The notes beneath the pieces were generated by a model that did no database searches, was not told where the DNA came from, and saw only the letters and a list, made by a program, of their open reading frames with translations. A stretch of DNA of 64,000 bases from Sinimarinibacterium sp. NLF-5-8 (lineage in GTDB: Bacteria; Pseudomonadota; Gammaproteobacteria; Nevskiales; Nevskiaceae), in assembly GCF_010092425.1 (NCBI RefSeq), contig NZ_CP048030.1, forward strand, positions 1,178,001-1,242,000. The letters are read 5' to 3'. Shown here in pieces: positions 27,455 to 36,252 of this stretch. The first letter of the stretch is position 1. Each line of letters opens with the position of its first letter. The translations under genes were made by a program, and so were the position numbers.

Positions 27455-28420
27455 ATGGCTCTGCCCGCATTTTTGCAAGATCGTTTACGCCTGCCGGTTG
27501 TGGCTTCACCGATGTTCATCGTTTCCAATCCCGATCTGGTGATTGCCCAGTGCAAGGCCGGCATCGTCGGCTCCTTCCCGGCACTCAATGCGCGCCCGGA
27601 AGATCAGCTCGACGTTTGGCTCAAGCGCATCAACGAAGAGCTGGATCGGCATAATCAGGCTCACCCCGATCAGCCCGCCGCACCTTACGCGGTCAACCAG
27701 ATCGTCCACCGCACCAATCCGCGCCTGCAACACGATCTGGAAGCGTGCGTCAAATACAAGGTGCCGATCGTCATCACCTCGCTGGGCGCGCGCGAAGATG
27801 TCAACGCAGCGGTGCACAGTTACGGCGGGATCACCCTGCACGATGTCATCAACAACCGCTTTGCCAAAAAAGCCATCGAAAAAGGCGCCGATGGCCTGAT
27901 TGCCGTTGCTGCCGGCGCGGGGGGACACGCGGGCACGCTGTCGCCGATGGCACTGATCCAGGAAATCCGTGAATGGTTCAACGGCCCTTTGCTGCTGTCG
28001 GGTGCCATTGGCAACGGGGGGGCGGTTCTGGCCGCACAGGCGATGGGCGCCGATCTGGCCTATATCGGCTCGGCATTCATCGCCACCACGGAAGCCAATG
28101 CCAGCGACGCCTATAAACAGTGCATCGTCAATAGCGGCGCCGACGACATCGTCTACACCAATCTGTTCACCGGCGTTCACGGCAACTATCTGCGCGAGCC
28201 GATCGTCAAGGCCGGCCTTGATCCCGACAACCTGCCCGAATCCGACCCCAGCAAGATGAACTTTGGCTCCGGCGGCGGCATGGATGCCAAAGCCTGGCGC
28301 GACATCTGGGGCTGTGGCCAGGGCATCGGTGCAGTCAAGGCGGTGATGCCCACCGCAGAGCTGGTCGCCCACCTGCGCCGTGAATACGACGCCGCGCGCC
28401 AACGTCTGCTCGGCGCCTGA
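27455..28420 (+). CDS. Nitronate monooxygenase-like flavin oxidoreductase
   Basis: 321-residue FMN-binding TIM-barrel protein of the 2-nitropropane dioxygenase/enoyl reductase II family. Motifs are VASPMFIVSNP near the start, AGAGGHAGT and the phosphate-binding GAIGNGGAVLAAQAMGADLAYIGSAFIA. The ATG at 27455 has an AGGAA ribosome site; the frame is open further upstream but this start gives the family N-terminus. Members oxidise alkyl nitronates or reduce quinones and other substrates; the substrate here is unknown. A PadR gene starts 11 bp downstream, so the two are co-transcribed. Confidence 0.85.
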   Translation: MALPAFLQDRLRLPVVASPMFIVSNPDLVIAQCKAGIVGSFPALNARPEDQLDVWLKRINEELDRHNQAHPDQPAAPYAVNQIVHRTNPRLQHDLEACVKYKVPIVITSLGAREDVNAAVHSYGGITLHDVINNRFAKKAIEKGADGLIAVAAGAGGHAGTLSPMALIQEIREWFNGPLLLSGAIGNGGAVLAAQAMGADLAYIGSAFIATTEANASDAYKQCIVNSGADDIVYTNLFTGVHGNYLREPIVKAGLDPDNLPESDPSKMNFGSGGGMDAKAWRDIWGCGQGIGAVKAVMPTAELVAHLRREYDAARQRLLGA

Positions 28421-28431
28421 GAGAGCCGATC

Positions 28432-28986
28432 GTGGCGCTGTCACACGCCATCCTGGTCTCGCTGCTCGACCGCCCACAGTCTGGTTATGACCTCGCCAAG
28501 CGGTTTGACCAGACCGTGGGCTATTTCTGGAAAGCACGCCACCAGCAGATTTATCTGGAATTGCACAAACTCGCCAAACTCGGCTGGGTGCATTCCGAGA
28601 CGGTGCCCCAGCGCGCGCGCCCCAACCGCATCGTTTACGCGATCACTCCGCACGGTCAGCGCGCACTGGACGAGTGGCTTCGCCTGCCAACCGAGCCGCC
28701 CAACATCAAGGAAGAATTGCTGATCAAGCTGTTTGCCTTGAAGCCCGCCAACCTGCCGTTGCTGCTCGAAGAAACCCGGCGACGCCTGTGCGCGCACCGT
28801 CAGCGGCTTGCGCAGTATCAGCAACTGATGCAGCAGCATTATGCGCAGCCTGCGCAGCTGAGCCTGCGCAGGCGCGGCCACTATCTGGGGTTGCGGATGG
28901 GGATTCTCATTGAGCAGGCCACCCTCCAATGGTGTGAGGAGGCACTGCAATTGCTGATGCCCGCAGACCCGTCTCAAAGCGCCTGA
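28432..28986 (+). CDS. PadR family transcriptional regulator
   Basis: 184 residues, GTG start. N-terminal winged helix (about 1-75; GYDLAKRF, YLELHKLAKLGWV) and the C-terminal helical dimerisation domain (Vir_act_alpha_C type, about 85-175). PadR proteins usually repress genes for aromatic-acid or drug responses. It probably controls the flavoprotein gene in front of it. Its 3' end overlaps the araC-type gene on the other strand by 13 bp. Confidence 0.88.
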   Translation: MALSHAILVSLLDRPQSGYDLAKRFDQTVGYFWKARHQQIYLELHKLAKLGWVHSETVPQRARPNRIVYAITPHGQRALDEWLRLPTEPPNIKEELLIKLFALKPANLPLLLEETRRRLCAHRQRLAQYQQLMQQHYAQPAQLSLRRRGHYLGLRMGILIEQATLQWCEEALQLLMPADPSQSA

Positions 28987-30005
28987 CGTTGCCCATGCTC
29001 CGACGGGCTGTAGCCGGCGATCCGGCGAAATGCGCGGGCAAAATTGGCGCGATCGGTAAAACCCAGTGAATACGCCACATCGGTAACACTCATTCCCAGC
29101 GCCAGCCGTTCGCAGGCCAATTGATGCTGGATACGTGCAGACAGCGCGCGATAACTGGTGCCTTCGCGCGCAAGATAACGGTTCAGCGTGCGGCCCGACA
29201 TGTTCAGCGTGGCGGCCAACTCATCCAGCCCGGGCAGACCATCGGCCACCTCGTGCAGCGTCATCGCCACCCAATCGGCAAAATGCCGCCCGTCGCTGAC
29301 CTTCTGCACCATGTTGCGGCAACGCGCCTCGGCCAGCTTCAAGGCACTGCTGTCCGCCATTGCCAGCCTCAGGGCACGCGGATCACTCAAAATCCGCACG
29401 CGCACACCCGGCGTATCGCCAACATTGAAACGAACGGCAACATCCCCCAGCTCGCGGTGATAGCGCGCAACATGCGGCGGCTCGGCAATCGACAGTTCCA
29501 GTCGGCATGGTGGCCGCTGATTGCCGGTCAGATCGGCCACTTCCCGCAGCGCCGCAACACCAATGCCCTCCAGATGAAACGCCAGGCTGAGCCGGCTCAT
29601 GGCCGCGCGCGGGGTAAAGCGCATCTCGCCAAACTCGGCGGCACTGACATAGCGCATATCAAAACTGGGCATGATCAGCCGAAAATACTGCGCCTCGAAG
29701 CGCAGCGCCTGATCCAGCGTGGCGCTGTTGAGCATCGCAAAGCCAACAAAGCTGTGCGCCGTGGCACTCAAAAGTTTGCCCAGCTCAAATGCCAGATCAC
29801 TGCGCCCGGTACGATCGGCCAGGTGCTGTAACAGCTGATCGACCTGCCCTACCTTCAGCATCGCATCCGGATCATCCAGCCAGTGCGTCGACCACCCCAT
29901 TTCGGCCAGCACCGCCGCCATGTCGATCCCCTGCCGCGCCAGCACCTCGGCTACGCGCGCGTAGTAGCGCGCCGGAACCCGCAAGGCACTTCCAGAAATC
30001 GACAC
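28974..30005 (-). CDS. AraC family transcriptional regulator of alkane hydroxylase locus
   Basis: 343 residues from the GTG at 30005, chosen because a GGAGG ribosome site lies 5 bp upstream; a TTG at 30026 lacks one. The N-terminal half is the arabinose-binding-like domain of the OruR/ArgR-type AraC subgroup (MLNSATLDQALRFEAQYF). The C-terminal half holds the two helix-turn-helix motifs (LDELAATLNMSGRTLNRYLAREG; VTDVAYSLGFTDRANFARAFRR). It is divergent from alkB across 116 bp containing phased direct repeats, so it very likely regulates alkB and perhaps itself. Confidence 0.9.
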   Translation of the reverse strand: MSISGSALRVPARYYARVAEVLARQGIDMAAVLAEMGWSTHWLDDPDAMLKVGQVDQLLQHLADRTGRSDLAFELGKLLSATAHSFVGFAMLNSATLDQALRFEAQYFRLIMPSFDMRYVSAAEFGEMRFTPRAAMSRLSLAFHLEGIGVAALREVADLTGNQRPPCRLELSIAEPPHVARYHRELGDVAVRFNVGDTPGVRVRILSDPRALRLAMADSSALKLAEARCRNMVQKVSDGRHFADWVAMTLHEVADGLPGLDELAATLNMSGRTLNRYLAREGTSYRALSARIQHQLACERLALGMSVTDVAYSLGFTDRANFARAFRRIAGYSPSEHGQRQAL

Positions 30006-30017
30006 GGCATCCTCCAA

Positions 30018-30056
30018 TGGCGCCAAATGACTCCATCATGGCGCAAAATGACTCCA
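30018..30056. promoter_or_regulatory. Phased 18-bp direct repeats, candidate AraC operator for alkB
   Basis: TGGCGCCAAATGACTCCA (30018-30035) is repeated with one mismatch as TGGCGCAAAATGACTCCA (30039-30056). The start-to-start distance is 21 bp, two helical turns. AraC-type activators bind such same-face direct repeats. They lie just upstream of the regulator's ribosome site and 66 bp before the alkB start. The link to this regulator is inference from position and spacing. Confidence 0.65.
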
Positions 30057-30121
30057 CCTGGCCACTGCATACCGGCATGCTTGTTCCACGCTCAAAGCGT
30101 GTCTCATCTGGAGGATCAATC

Positions 30122-31537
30122 ATGCAAACCCAAACGCTTTCCGGCAGCACCGCAACGCCGTGGATCGACGCCAAACGCTACTGGTGGCTGCTCAGCCCGG
30201 CCATTCCCGCCGTGGGCCTCGCCTCGGTTGTCACGCCCTTGCTTGGCGGCCCGCTGTGGGCACTGTGGGCACTGCCGATCGTGCTGTATGTGTTACTGCC
30301 GATCATGGACGCACTCATCGGCGAGGATCGCGTCAACGCCCCCGAATCAGCCGTCAGCCAACTCGAAGACGACTTTTACTACCGTCTGATCGTCTTTGCC
30401 TACATCCCCGTGCAATACGCCACCACCATCGGCGGCGCCTATCTGGCCGCCACTGGCAATCTGCCGTGGTGGGCCATGATCGCGCTGATCGGCACCGCCG
30501 GCATCACCAACGGCGTGGCCATCAATACCGCACACGAGCTCGGCCACAAAACCAACGCACTTGAACGCTGGCTGGCCAAAATCACGCTGGCACCGGTGGC
30601 CTACGGACACTTTTTCATCGAACACAACAAGGGTCACCACAAAAATGTGGCCACGCCCGAAGACCCGGCCAGCTCACGCATGGGCGAAACCTTCTGGGCA
30701 TTCATCCCCCGCACCGTGATCGGCAGCGCGCGCTCCGGCTGGAACATTGAAAAAGACCGTCTGCAACGTCTGGGCAAATCGGTCTGGTCGCGTGAAAACG
30801 AAAACCTGCAAGCCTGGGGCATGACCGTTGTGATGTTCGGCGCCCTGACGCTGTGGCTGGGCAGCACCGCCCTGCTGTTCCTGATTGCACAGGCCATCTT
30901 CGGCTTCTTGCTGCTGGAAGTGGTCAACTACCTCGAACACTACGGCCTGTTGCGCCAGAAACTGCCGAGCGGCCGCTACGAGCGCTGCCAGCCGCGTCAC
31001 TCCTGGAACAGCAACCACGTTGTCACCAACCTGGTGCTGTATCAGCTGCAACGTCATTCGGATCACCACGCCAATCCGACCCGTCGTTATCAAGCACTGC
31101 GCCACTTTGAAGACAGCCCGCAACTGCCTTCCGGCTACGGTGGCATGATCGTCGTCGCTTACTTCCCGTGGCTGTGGTTCAAACTGATGGATCACCGCGT
31201 CGTGGCGCACCACGGCGGCGACCTCAGCAAAGCCAACCTGCATCCGGCCAAACGTGAAGCGCTGCTGCGCAAATGGGCACACGCCATGCCGCAAAACGTC
31301 GGCAGCAGCCGCCCCGTCGCCAGCGATGCCGTGGCTTCAAACGACGACGCCAGCGATCACCAATGCCCCAACTGCCAATACGTCTATCGCGCCGAAATCG
31401 GCTGCCCGCACGAAGGCTACCCTGCCGGCACCCTGTGGAGTGCGCTGCCGATGAACTGGCAATGCCCGCAATGCGCCGTGCGCGAAAAACCTGACTTTGT
31501 GGCCATCAGCCCGGATCAGGCAGAAGCAGTGGCATAA
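30122..31537 (+). CDS. alkB: Alkane 1-monooxygenase fused to rubredoxin
   Basis: 471 residues from the ATG at 30122 with a GGAGG site 7 bp upstream. Residues 1-395 form a membrane di-iron hydroxylase with several transmembrane helices and all histidine boxes: HELGH (138-142), EHNKGHH (167-173), LEHYG (H273) and RHSDHH (H312-H316), plus the AlkB-specific ATPEDPASS and NPTRRYQ. After a short linker, residues 413-460 form a rubredoxin with CPNC (415, 418) and CPQC (448, 451). Alkane hydroxylation normally needs a separate rubredoxin; here the electron carrier is covalently attached. The rubredoxin has Gln in place of the Gly after the second Cys and an extra Cys428. No rubredoxin reductase gene is nearby. 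Confidence 0.95.
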   Translation: MQTQTLSGSTATPWIDAKRYWWLLSPAIPAVGLASVVTPLLGGPLWALWALPIVLYVLLPIMDALIGEDRVNAPESAVSQLEDDFYYRLIVFAYIPVQYATTIGGAYLAATGNLPWWAMIALIGTAGITNGVAINTAHELGHKTNALERWLAKITLAPVAYGHFFIEHNKGHHKNVATPEDPASSRMGETFWAFIPRTVIGSARSGWNIEKDRLQRLGKSVWSRENENLQAWGMTVVMFGALTLWLGSTALLFLIAQAIFGFLLLEVVNYLEHYGLLRQKLPSGRYERCQPRHSWNSNHVVTNLVLYQLQRHSDHHANPTRRYQALRHFEDSPQLPSGYGGMIVVAYFPWLWFKLMDHRVVAHHGGDLSKANLHPAKREALLRKWAHAMPQNVGSSRPVASDAVASNDDASDHQCPNCQYVYRAEIGCPHEGYPAGTLWSALPMNWQCPQCAVREKPDFVAISPDQAEAVA

Positions 31538-31560
31538 GTCGCCTGCCTCGTATCAGGCCA

Positions 31561-31598
31561 TGCCGGAAGTGAGCACCTCGCTCACTTCCGGCATTTTT
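31561..31598 (+). terminator. Intrinsic terminator after alkB
   Basis: Perfect 14-bp stem (TGCCGGAAGTGAGC and its complement, 31561-31574 / 31580-31593) with a 5-base loop, followed by five T on the plus strand. It separates alkB from the convergent xerD. Confidence 0.92.
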
Positions 31599-31616
31599 CA
31601 TGCGCCCCTATGCCCC

Positions 31617-32510
31617 CTACCCCCGTGGATGGTGCCGGGCATGGATTTGCTGAAGGCGCGCGGTGGCAACGTGGGTGTAAATCTGGGTGGTGGACAAATC
31701 CGCATGGCCGAGCAACGACTGCAAAACGCGCAAATCGGCGCCATGTTCGAGCAGGTGCGTCGCAAACGCATGGCGCAGCGTATGCGGCGACAGCGGCGTG
31801 CGGATTCCCGCTTGCAGGGCATAGAGCTTGATCAGCCGCCAAAAGTTATGGCGCGTCATCACCCCTGCGCGCGCGGTGATGAACAAGCCTTCGATCTGGC
31901 GTCCGGCGGCCAGTTCGGGACGCGCCTGACGCAGATAGCGGGCGATCCAGTCCATCGCCAACTCGCCCATCGGCACCAGCCGTTCACGCCCGCCTTTGCC
32001 GACGATCTGCACCACGCCCGCGCGCACGTCGGCACTGGTCAGAGGCAGCGTGACCAGCTCGCTGACGCGCAGGCCGCTGGCGTACATCAGCTCCAGCATC
32101 GCGCGGTCACGCAGCCCCAGAACGGTATTCACATCAGGGGCGTCGATCAATGCGGCGACTTCCTGCTCGCTCAAGGTCTTGGGCAGACGCAGCCCCATTT
32201 TGGGAGAATCGAGGCGCGCGGTCGGATCGTCCTGGCGCTGACGGTCGGCGTGCAGATAACGATAGAACTGGCGCAGCGACGACAGCAGCCGCGCCTGACT
32301 GCGCGCAGACAGCGCGCGCGCGGCAAGGTAGCCGCGCAGTTCGACTTCGCCGGCGTCCACGAGTAGCCGGTTTTGCGTTTTCAGCCAGCGCGCGAACAAG
32401 TTCAGGTCGGAGCGGTAGCTGGCCTGGGTATTGCCGGAGAGGCCGCGCTCCAGCCACAGATGATCCAAAAACCGGGCAATGACGGCGCTGTTTTCTGCAT
32501 CGAGACTCAT
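31617..32510 (-). CDS. xerD: Tyrosine recombinase XerD
   Basis: 297 residues: an N-terminal SAM-like DNA-binding domain and a C-terminal catalytic domain. The full catalytic set is R148, K172, H243, R246, H269 and Y278. With XerC it resolves chromosome dimers at dif. Length and motifs (SPHTLRHAFATHLLEHGADLR pattern, LGHADLSTTQIYTH) fit XerD better than phage or integron integrases. It is divergent from plsC with 30 bp between starts. No attachment sites or mobile genes are nearby. Confidence 0.92.
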   Translation of the reverse strand: MSLDAENSAVIARFLDHLWLERGLSGNTQASYRSDLNLFARWLKTQNRLLVDAGEVELRGYLAARALSARSQARLLSSLRQFYRYLHADRQRQDDPTARLDSPKMGLRLPKTLSEQEVAALIDAPDVNTVLGLRDRAMLELMYASGLRVSELVTLPLTSADVRAGVVQIVGKGGRERLVPMGELAMDWIARYLRQARPELAAGRQIEGLFITARAGVMTRHNFWRLIKLYALQAGIRTPLSPHTLRHAFATHLLEHGADLRVLQSLLGHADLSTTQIYTHVATARLQQIHARHHPRG

Positions 32511-32540
32511 TTATACGATCCGCTTCCCTACAATAGGCTC

Positions 32541-33308
32541 ATGACTCGCCGCTTATTTGACTCCATTTACGCCCCGTTGGCTGCGGCCTTGCTGGCCGTG
32601 GCCACGCTGATCACCTGCATCGTTGTCATCATCGGGCCAACGCTTGCGATCCGCCGCGAACTTGGGCGCTTCGGCGTGCGCCTGATGCTGGCCTGCATTG
32701 GCGTCCCGCTGGTGGTGCGCGGGCGCGCGCACCTGCCCAGCGGCGGGTGTATCGCGGTGGCCAATCACGCCAGCTACATCGATGGATTGGTGCTGACGGC
32801 AGCACTGCCGCGCGAGTTTACCTTTGTCGTACAAAACGGCGCCGCGCAGTGGCCGATCATCGGACTGACGCTGCGCCGCATGGGGGTGATGTTCGTCGAT
32901 CGCGCTTCGCCCAAACAAAGCGCGCAGTTGACGCGGCAACTGATGCGGCGGCTGAAGAATCACCAGCCGATTGCGATTTTTCCCGAGGGCACCTTCAAAT
33001 CCGAACCCGGGGTGCTGCGCTTCAAGGATGGCGCCTTTGTGATGGCCGCGCGCACCCAGACGCCGGTGATCCCGATCGGCATCCGTGGCACCCGGCTGCT
33101 GTACGGCGGGGGCCGCAAACTGCCTCGCTGGAGTCCGGTGGTCGTTCACATGGATGCGCCGATCATGGCTGAAGGCAGCGATCACGCCGCAGCACAAATC
33201 CTGCGTGATCGCGCGCGCGCGCAGGTCATCATCCTCTGCGCCGAAGCCGATCGCGATACCGCCACCGCCGAAAACCAGACCAACGCGCCCCCTGAAAGCG
33301 CGTCCTGA
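32541..33308 (+). CDS. plsC: 1-acyl-sn-glycerol-3-phosphate acyltransferase (PlsC family)
   Basis: 255 residues from the ATG at 32541. A hydrophobic N-terminal segment (about 12-36) anchors it to the inner membrane. The acyltransferase motifs are NHASYID (H76, D81), FVDR, and FPEGTFKS (about 147-154). It adds the second acyl chain to lysophosphatidate in phospholipid synthesis. PlsC-family paralogues with other acceptors exist, so the exact acceptor is not proven. TACAAT sits just in front of the start, but no clear -35 pairs with it. Confidence 0.85.
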   Translation: MTRRLFDSIYAPLAAALLAVATLITCIVVIIGPTLAIRRELGRFGVRLMLACIGVPLVVRGRAHLPSGGCIAVANHASYIDGLVLTAALPREFTFVVQNGAAQWPIIGLTLRRMGVMFVDRASPKQSAQLTRQLMRRLKNHQPIAIFPEGTFKSEPGVLRFKDGAFVMAARTQTPVIPIGIRGTRLLYGGGRKLPRWSPVVVHMDAPIMAEGSDHAAAQILRDRARAQVIILCAEADRDTATAENQTNAPPESAS

Positions 33309-33359
33309 ATCCGCTATCCTGCCGCCGCTTTTGATCTTCAGACCGGTTGCCCCGCTGCC

Positions 33360-34682
33360 ATGAACACACGCTCTGCTCGTCCTCGCCTCTGGCACAACTG
33401 GGCCGGCACCGTGTCCTGCGAACCGGCTTATTGCGCCTACCCGGTGACGCTGGAGCAGATCCAGTCCGAGGTCATGCGCATCAGCGAAGAAGGTGAGCGC
33501 TTGCGCGTGATCGGCAGCGGCCATTCATTTTCCGAATTGTGCTGGGCCGATGAAAATCATTTATCCCTGAGCCGCTTCACCGGCATCGACAGCGTTGATT
33601 TTCAGCGCCGCCGGGTCTGGGTGCGCGCCGGCACACAGCTGCATCGCCTGACCGAATCGCTGGCCGATCGCGGCCTGGCGCTGGAAAACGCGCCCGATCT
33701 GGATCGGCAGACGCTGGCAGGCGCGCTGGCCACCGGCAGCCACGGCACCGGCGGTACATTCGGCAACCTTGCCACACTGGTCACCGGCCTGCGCATGGTG
33801 CGTACCGACGGCGCCGTGTCCGCCATGACCGCCGACGGCGATCCAGAGACTTTCCACGCCCATGTCGTTGCGCTGGGCGCACTCGGGGTGGTCACCCATA
33901 TCGAACTGCAATGTGTGGACGACTATCGCCTGCGCGTTGATAACCGCAGCGCAACTCTGGGCGAGGCGCTGGAGCGGCTCGATGAGCTGCGTCGCGACCA
34001 TCGCAACAGCAGTTTTTACTGGTTTCCCAATACCCATAGCGCCTTGATCCGCACCGCAGACGTGACCCGCGACCGCCCGACCGCGCTGGCGCCGGTTCAG
34101 CGCGGCCTGCGCCAGCGCATCAACCGCAACACCTTTGCCGGCATGTCGCTGATCGCCCGGCATATGCCGCAGACCGCTGACCGGATGACGCAAATATCAC
34201 TGCAGATGCTTGCCAACCGCAGTGAGGTGTATCACGCACGCAATGCCTATACGTTCAGTCACCCGGGCCGGTTCCAGCAAATGGAATACGCCCTGCCGGT
34301 TGAACATACGGTTGCCGTCCTGCGCGCCTTGCAGCGCGCGATCGGGGCGCTGTCGATCCGCATCCCATTGCCGATCGAAGTTCGCTTTGTTGCCGCAGAC
34401 CCGCACTGGCTATCGCCCCACTCCCAGCGCGACAGCGTTTGCATCAGCATCCCTGCCTACACCGACATGGAATCTGCCGCCTACTTTGAGCCTCTGGTTG
34501 AGATTTTTGACCGCTACGACGGCCGCCCGCACTGGGGCATGGTGCACAAGCTGCGCGCCGAGGCCTTGACCCGACTGTATCCGCGCTTCGAGGACTTTCG
34601 CGAGCTACGCCGCCAGGCCGACCCACGCGGATTGCTGCTCAATCGCCACCTGGCACGGCTGTTTGCCGAAAGCCTGCGCTGA
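33360..34682 (+). CDS. FAD-linked D-arabinono-1,4-lactone oxidase family protein
   Basis: 440 residues: an N-terminal PCMH-type FAD-binding domain (about 20-185) with GSGHSF, whose His is the usual covalent FAD site, and ATGSHGTGG. The C-terminal ALO (aldonolactone oxidase) domain ends with the typical RPHWGMVHKL and FRELRRQADPRGLLLN. Relatives oxidise sugar lactones or alditols; the bacterial substrate is unknown. It lies 51 bp after plsC and 2 bp before zapE, suggesting one transcript. Confidence 0.85.
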   Translation: MNTRSARPRLWHNWAGTVSCEPAYCAYPVTLEQIQSEVMRISEEGERLRVIGSGHSFSELCWADENHLSLSRFTGIDSVDFQRRRVWVRAGTQLHRLTESLADRGLALENAPDLDRQTLAGALATGSHGTGGTFGNLATLVTGLRMVRTDGAVSAMTADGDPETFHAHVVALGALGVVTHIELQCVDDYRLRVDNRSATLGEALERLDELRRDHRNSSFYWFPNTHSALIRTADVTRDRPTALAPVQRGLRQRINRNTFAGMSLIARHMPQTADRMTQISLQMLANRSEVYHARNAYTFSHPGRFQQMEYALPVEHTVAVLRALQRAIGALSIRIPLPIEVRFVAADPHWLSPHSQRDSVCISIPAYTDMESAAYFEPLVEIFDRYDGRPHWGMVHKLRAEALTRLYPRFEDFRELRRQADPRGLLLNRHLARLFAESLR

Positions 34683-34684
34683 TC

Positions 34685-35791
34685 GTGGCCGCTTCATTGC
34701 CCCAGGCGCTGTCACCGCAGCAGCGCTACGCCAGGGATTTGCAGCGCAGCGATTTTTCCCACGATGCCGCCCAGGCGCGCGCAGTGACTTCGCTGGAGCG
34801 CGTCCACCAATCCATCCTGGCGCAACCCCCCAAACGCTTCTGGGGTTTTGGCAAGCGCCACTGGCCGCCGGTACAAGGGCTGTACATGTGGGGCGGTGTT
34901 GGCCGTGGCAAAACCTATTTGATGGATGCGTTTTACGAATCCCTGCCCGATGTGCCGCGTCTGCGCACCCACTTTCACCGCTTCATGCTCGATGTTCACG
35001 AACGGCGGCGCAAATATCCCGACGAGCAAGATCCCTTGTTGCTGGTTGCCGCCGAGTACGCCGCCGAAATCCGGGTGCTGTGTTTTGATGAGTTTTTTGT
35101 TTCCGACATTGCCGATGCCATGATCCTGGGGCGCCTGTTTGAAAGCCTGTTCGCGCGCGGCGTCACGCTGGTCACCACCAGCAACATTCCCCCCGATCGG
35201 CTTTATGAAAACGGCTTGCAGCGCGCCAATTTTTTACCGTTTATCGACCTGCTCAAAACCCATGTGGAAGTGCTCAACGTGGACGGCGGCGTGGACTACC
35301 GCCTGCGTACGCTGACCCAGGCGCCGCTGTATTACAGCCCCTGCGATGCCGCCGCCGAGGCCGAACTGCGCCGCTGGTTTGAACAACTCGCCGGAGGCCC
35401 CGGCCAAAGCAATGAAGCGCTCGATATCAATGGCCGCCAGATCCGCAGTCGCCGTATTGCCCAGGACGTGGCCTGGTTTGATTTTCACAACCTCTGCGAA
35501 GGCCCGCGCGGCACCGCCGATTACATCGAAATCGCGCGCGCCTATCACACCGTTTTACTGTCACGGGTGCCGCAACTGGATGAAAACAAGGAAGACGCCG
35601 CGCGCCGATTCATCAACCTGATCGACGAGTTCTACGACAGCGGGGTCAAGCTCATCCTTGCCGCCGCCGTCCCCCAGGCCGAACTCTATGTGGGCAAAAA
35701 AGCCCAGTTTGAGTTTCAGCGCACACACTCACGATTGATCGAAATGCAATCACAGGAATACCTGGCCGCACCGCATCATCTGGATCGTTGA
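34685..35791 (+). CDS. zapE: Cell division ATPase ZapE (AFG1-like)
   Basis: 368 residues, GTG start two bases after the oxidase stop. AFG1/LACE1-type AAA-like ATPase with Walker A GGVGRGKTYL (70-79) and Walker B VLCFDEFFVSD. In E. coli ZapE acts on FtsZ rings late in division and under low oxygen. The C-terminal FIDEFYDSGVKL is typical of the family. Confidence 0.92.
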   Translation: MAASLPQALSPQQRYARDLQRSDFSHDAAQARAVTSLERVHQSILAQPPKRFWGFGKRHWPPVQGLYMWGGVGRGKTYLMDAFYESLPDVPRLRTHFHRFMLDVHERRRKYPDEQDPLLLVAAEYAAEIRVLCFDEFFVSDIADAMILGRLFESLFARGVTLVTTSNIPPDRLYENGLQRANFLPFIDLLKTHVEVLNVDGGVDYRLRTLTQAPLYYSPCDAAAEAELRRWFEQLAGGPGQSNEALDINGRQIRSRRIAQDVAWFDFHNLCEGPRGTADYIEIARAYHTVLLSRVPQLDENKEDAARRFINLIDEFYDSGVKLILAAAVPQAELYVGKKAQFEFQRTHSRLIEMQSQEYLAAPHHLDR

Positions 35792-35850
35792 TCTGCGCGC
35801 CGTCATGGTTTACCCCTGACGAGGGCGGCGACGCCTGCCCAGCGAAGCGA

Positions 35851-36252
35851 TCAGCCCTGCTGAACATCTTCAACGGTGAGATAACGGACTTTTTCACCTT
35901 CACCGACCCACCAGGAAATCCGTTGCCCCCTGGTCAACCCGATCAGCGCCGCCCCAATCGGACTGACCACCGAGATTTTGGCCGCGGCAACATCTGCCTG
36001 CTGCGGCCACACCACGCGCACGGTCCGACTTTGGCCAGTGGCCTCATCCCGGTATGTCACCTGCGAGCCGACGGTGACCACATCAGCAGGGATCTGACCG
36101 GCATCACGCAGATCGGCGCGATCGATTTCTGCCAGCAGCCGCTCCGCCACCCCTGGCGCGCGCGCGCGCGCCTCGGTCGCCAGCCGGTAAAGCTGGTCAT
36201 ACGCTTCATTATCGAGAATCAGGGTCGGCTGGACAGCGGATGAATCGGACAT
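35851..36252 (-). CDS. rnk: Regulator of nucleoside diphosphate kinase (Rnk), GreA/GreB family
   Basis: 133 residues with a short N-terminal helical part and the C-terminal FKBP-like GreA/GreB domain (VTVGSQVTYRDE, ISVVSPIGAALIGLTRGQ). It is too short for a transcript-cleavage factor because the coiled-coil is minimal, which fits Rnk. Such proteins bind RNA polymerase and in Pseudomonas affect Ndk levels and alginate. A GAGGAG ribosome site precedes the ATG at 36252. Confidence 0.88.
   Translation of the reverse strand: MSDSSAVQPTLILDNEAYDQLYRLATEARARAPGVAERLLAEIDRADLRDAGQIPADVVTVGSQVTYRDEATGQSRTVRVVWPQQADVAAAKISVVSPIGAALIGLTRGQRISWWVGEGEKVRYLTVEDVQQG

Noticed and set aside
31617-32510. Tyrosine recombinase as evidence of an integrated element
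   Set aside because: Sequence and length fit the housekeeping XerD, and there are no direct repeats, phage or plasmid genes or tRNA next to it.
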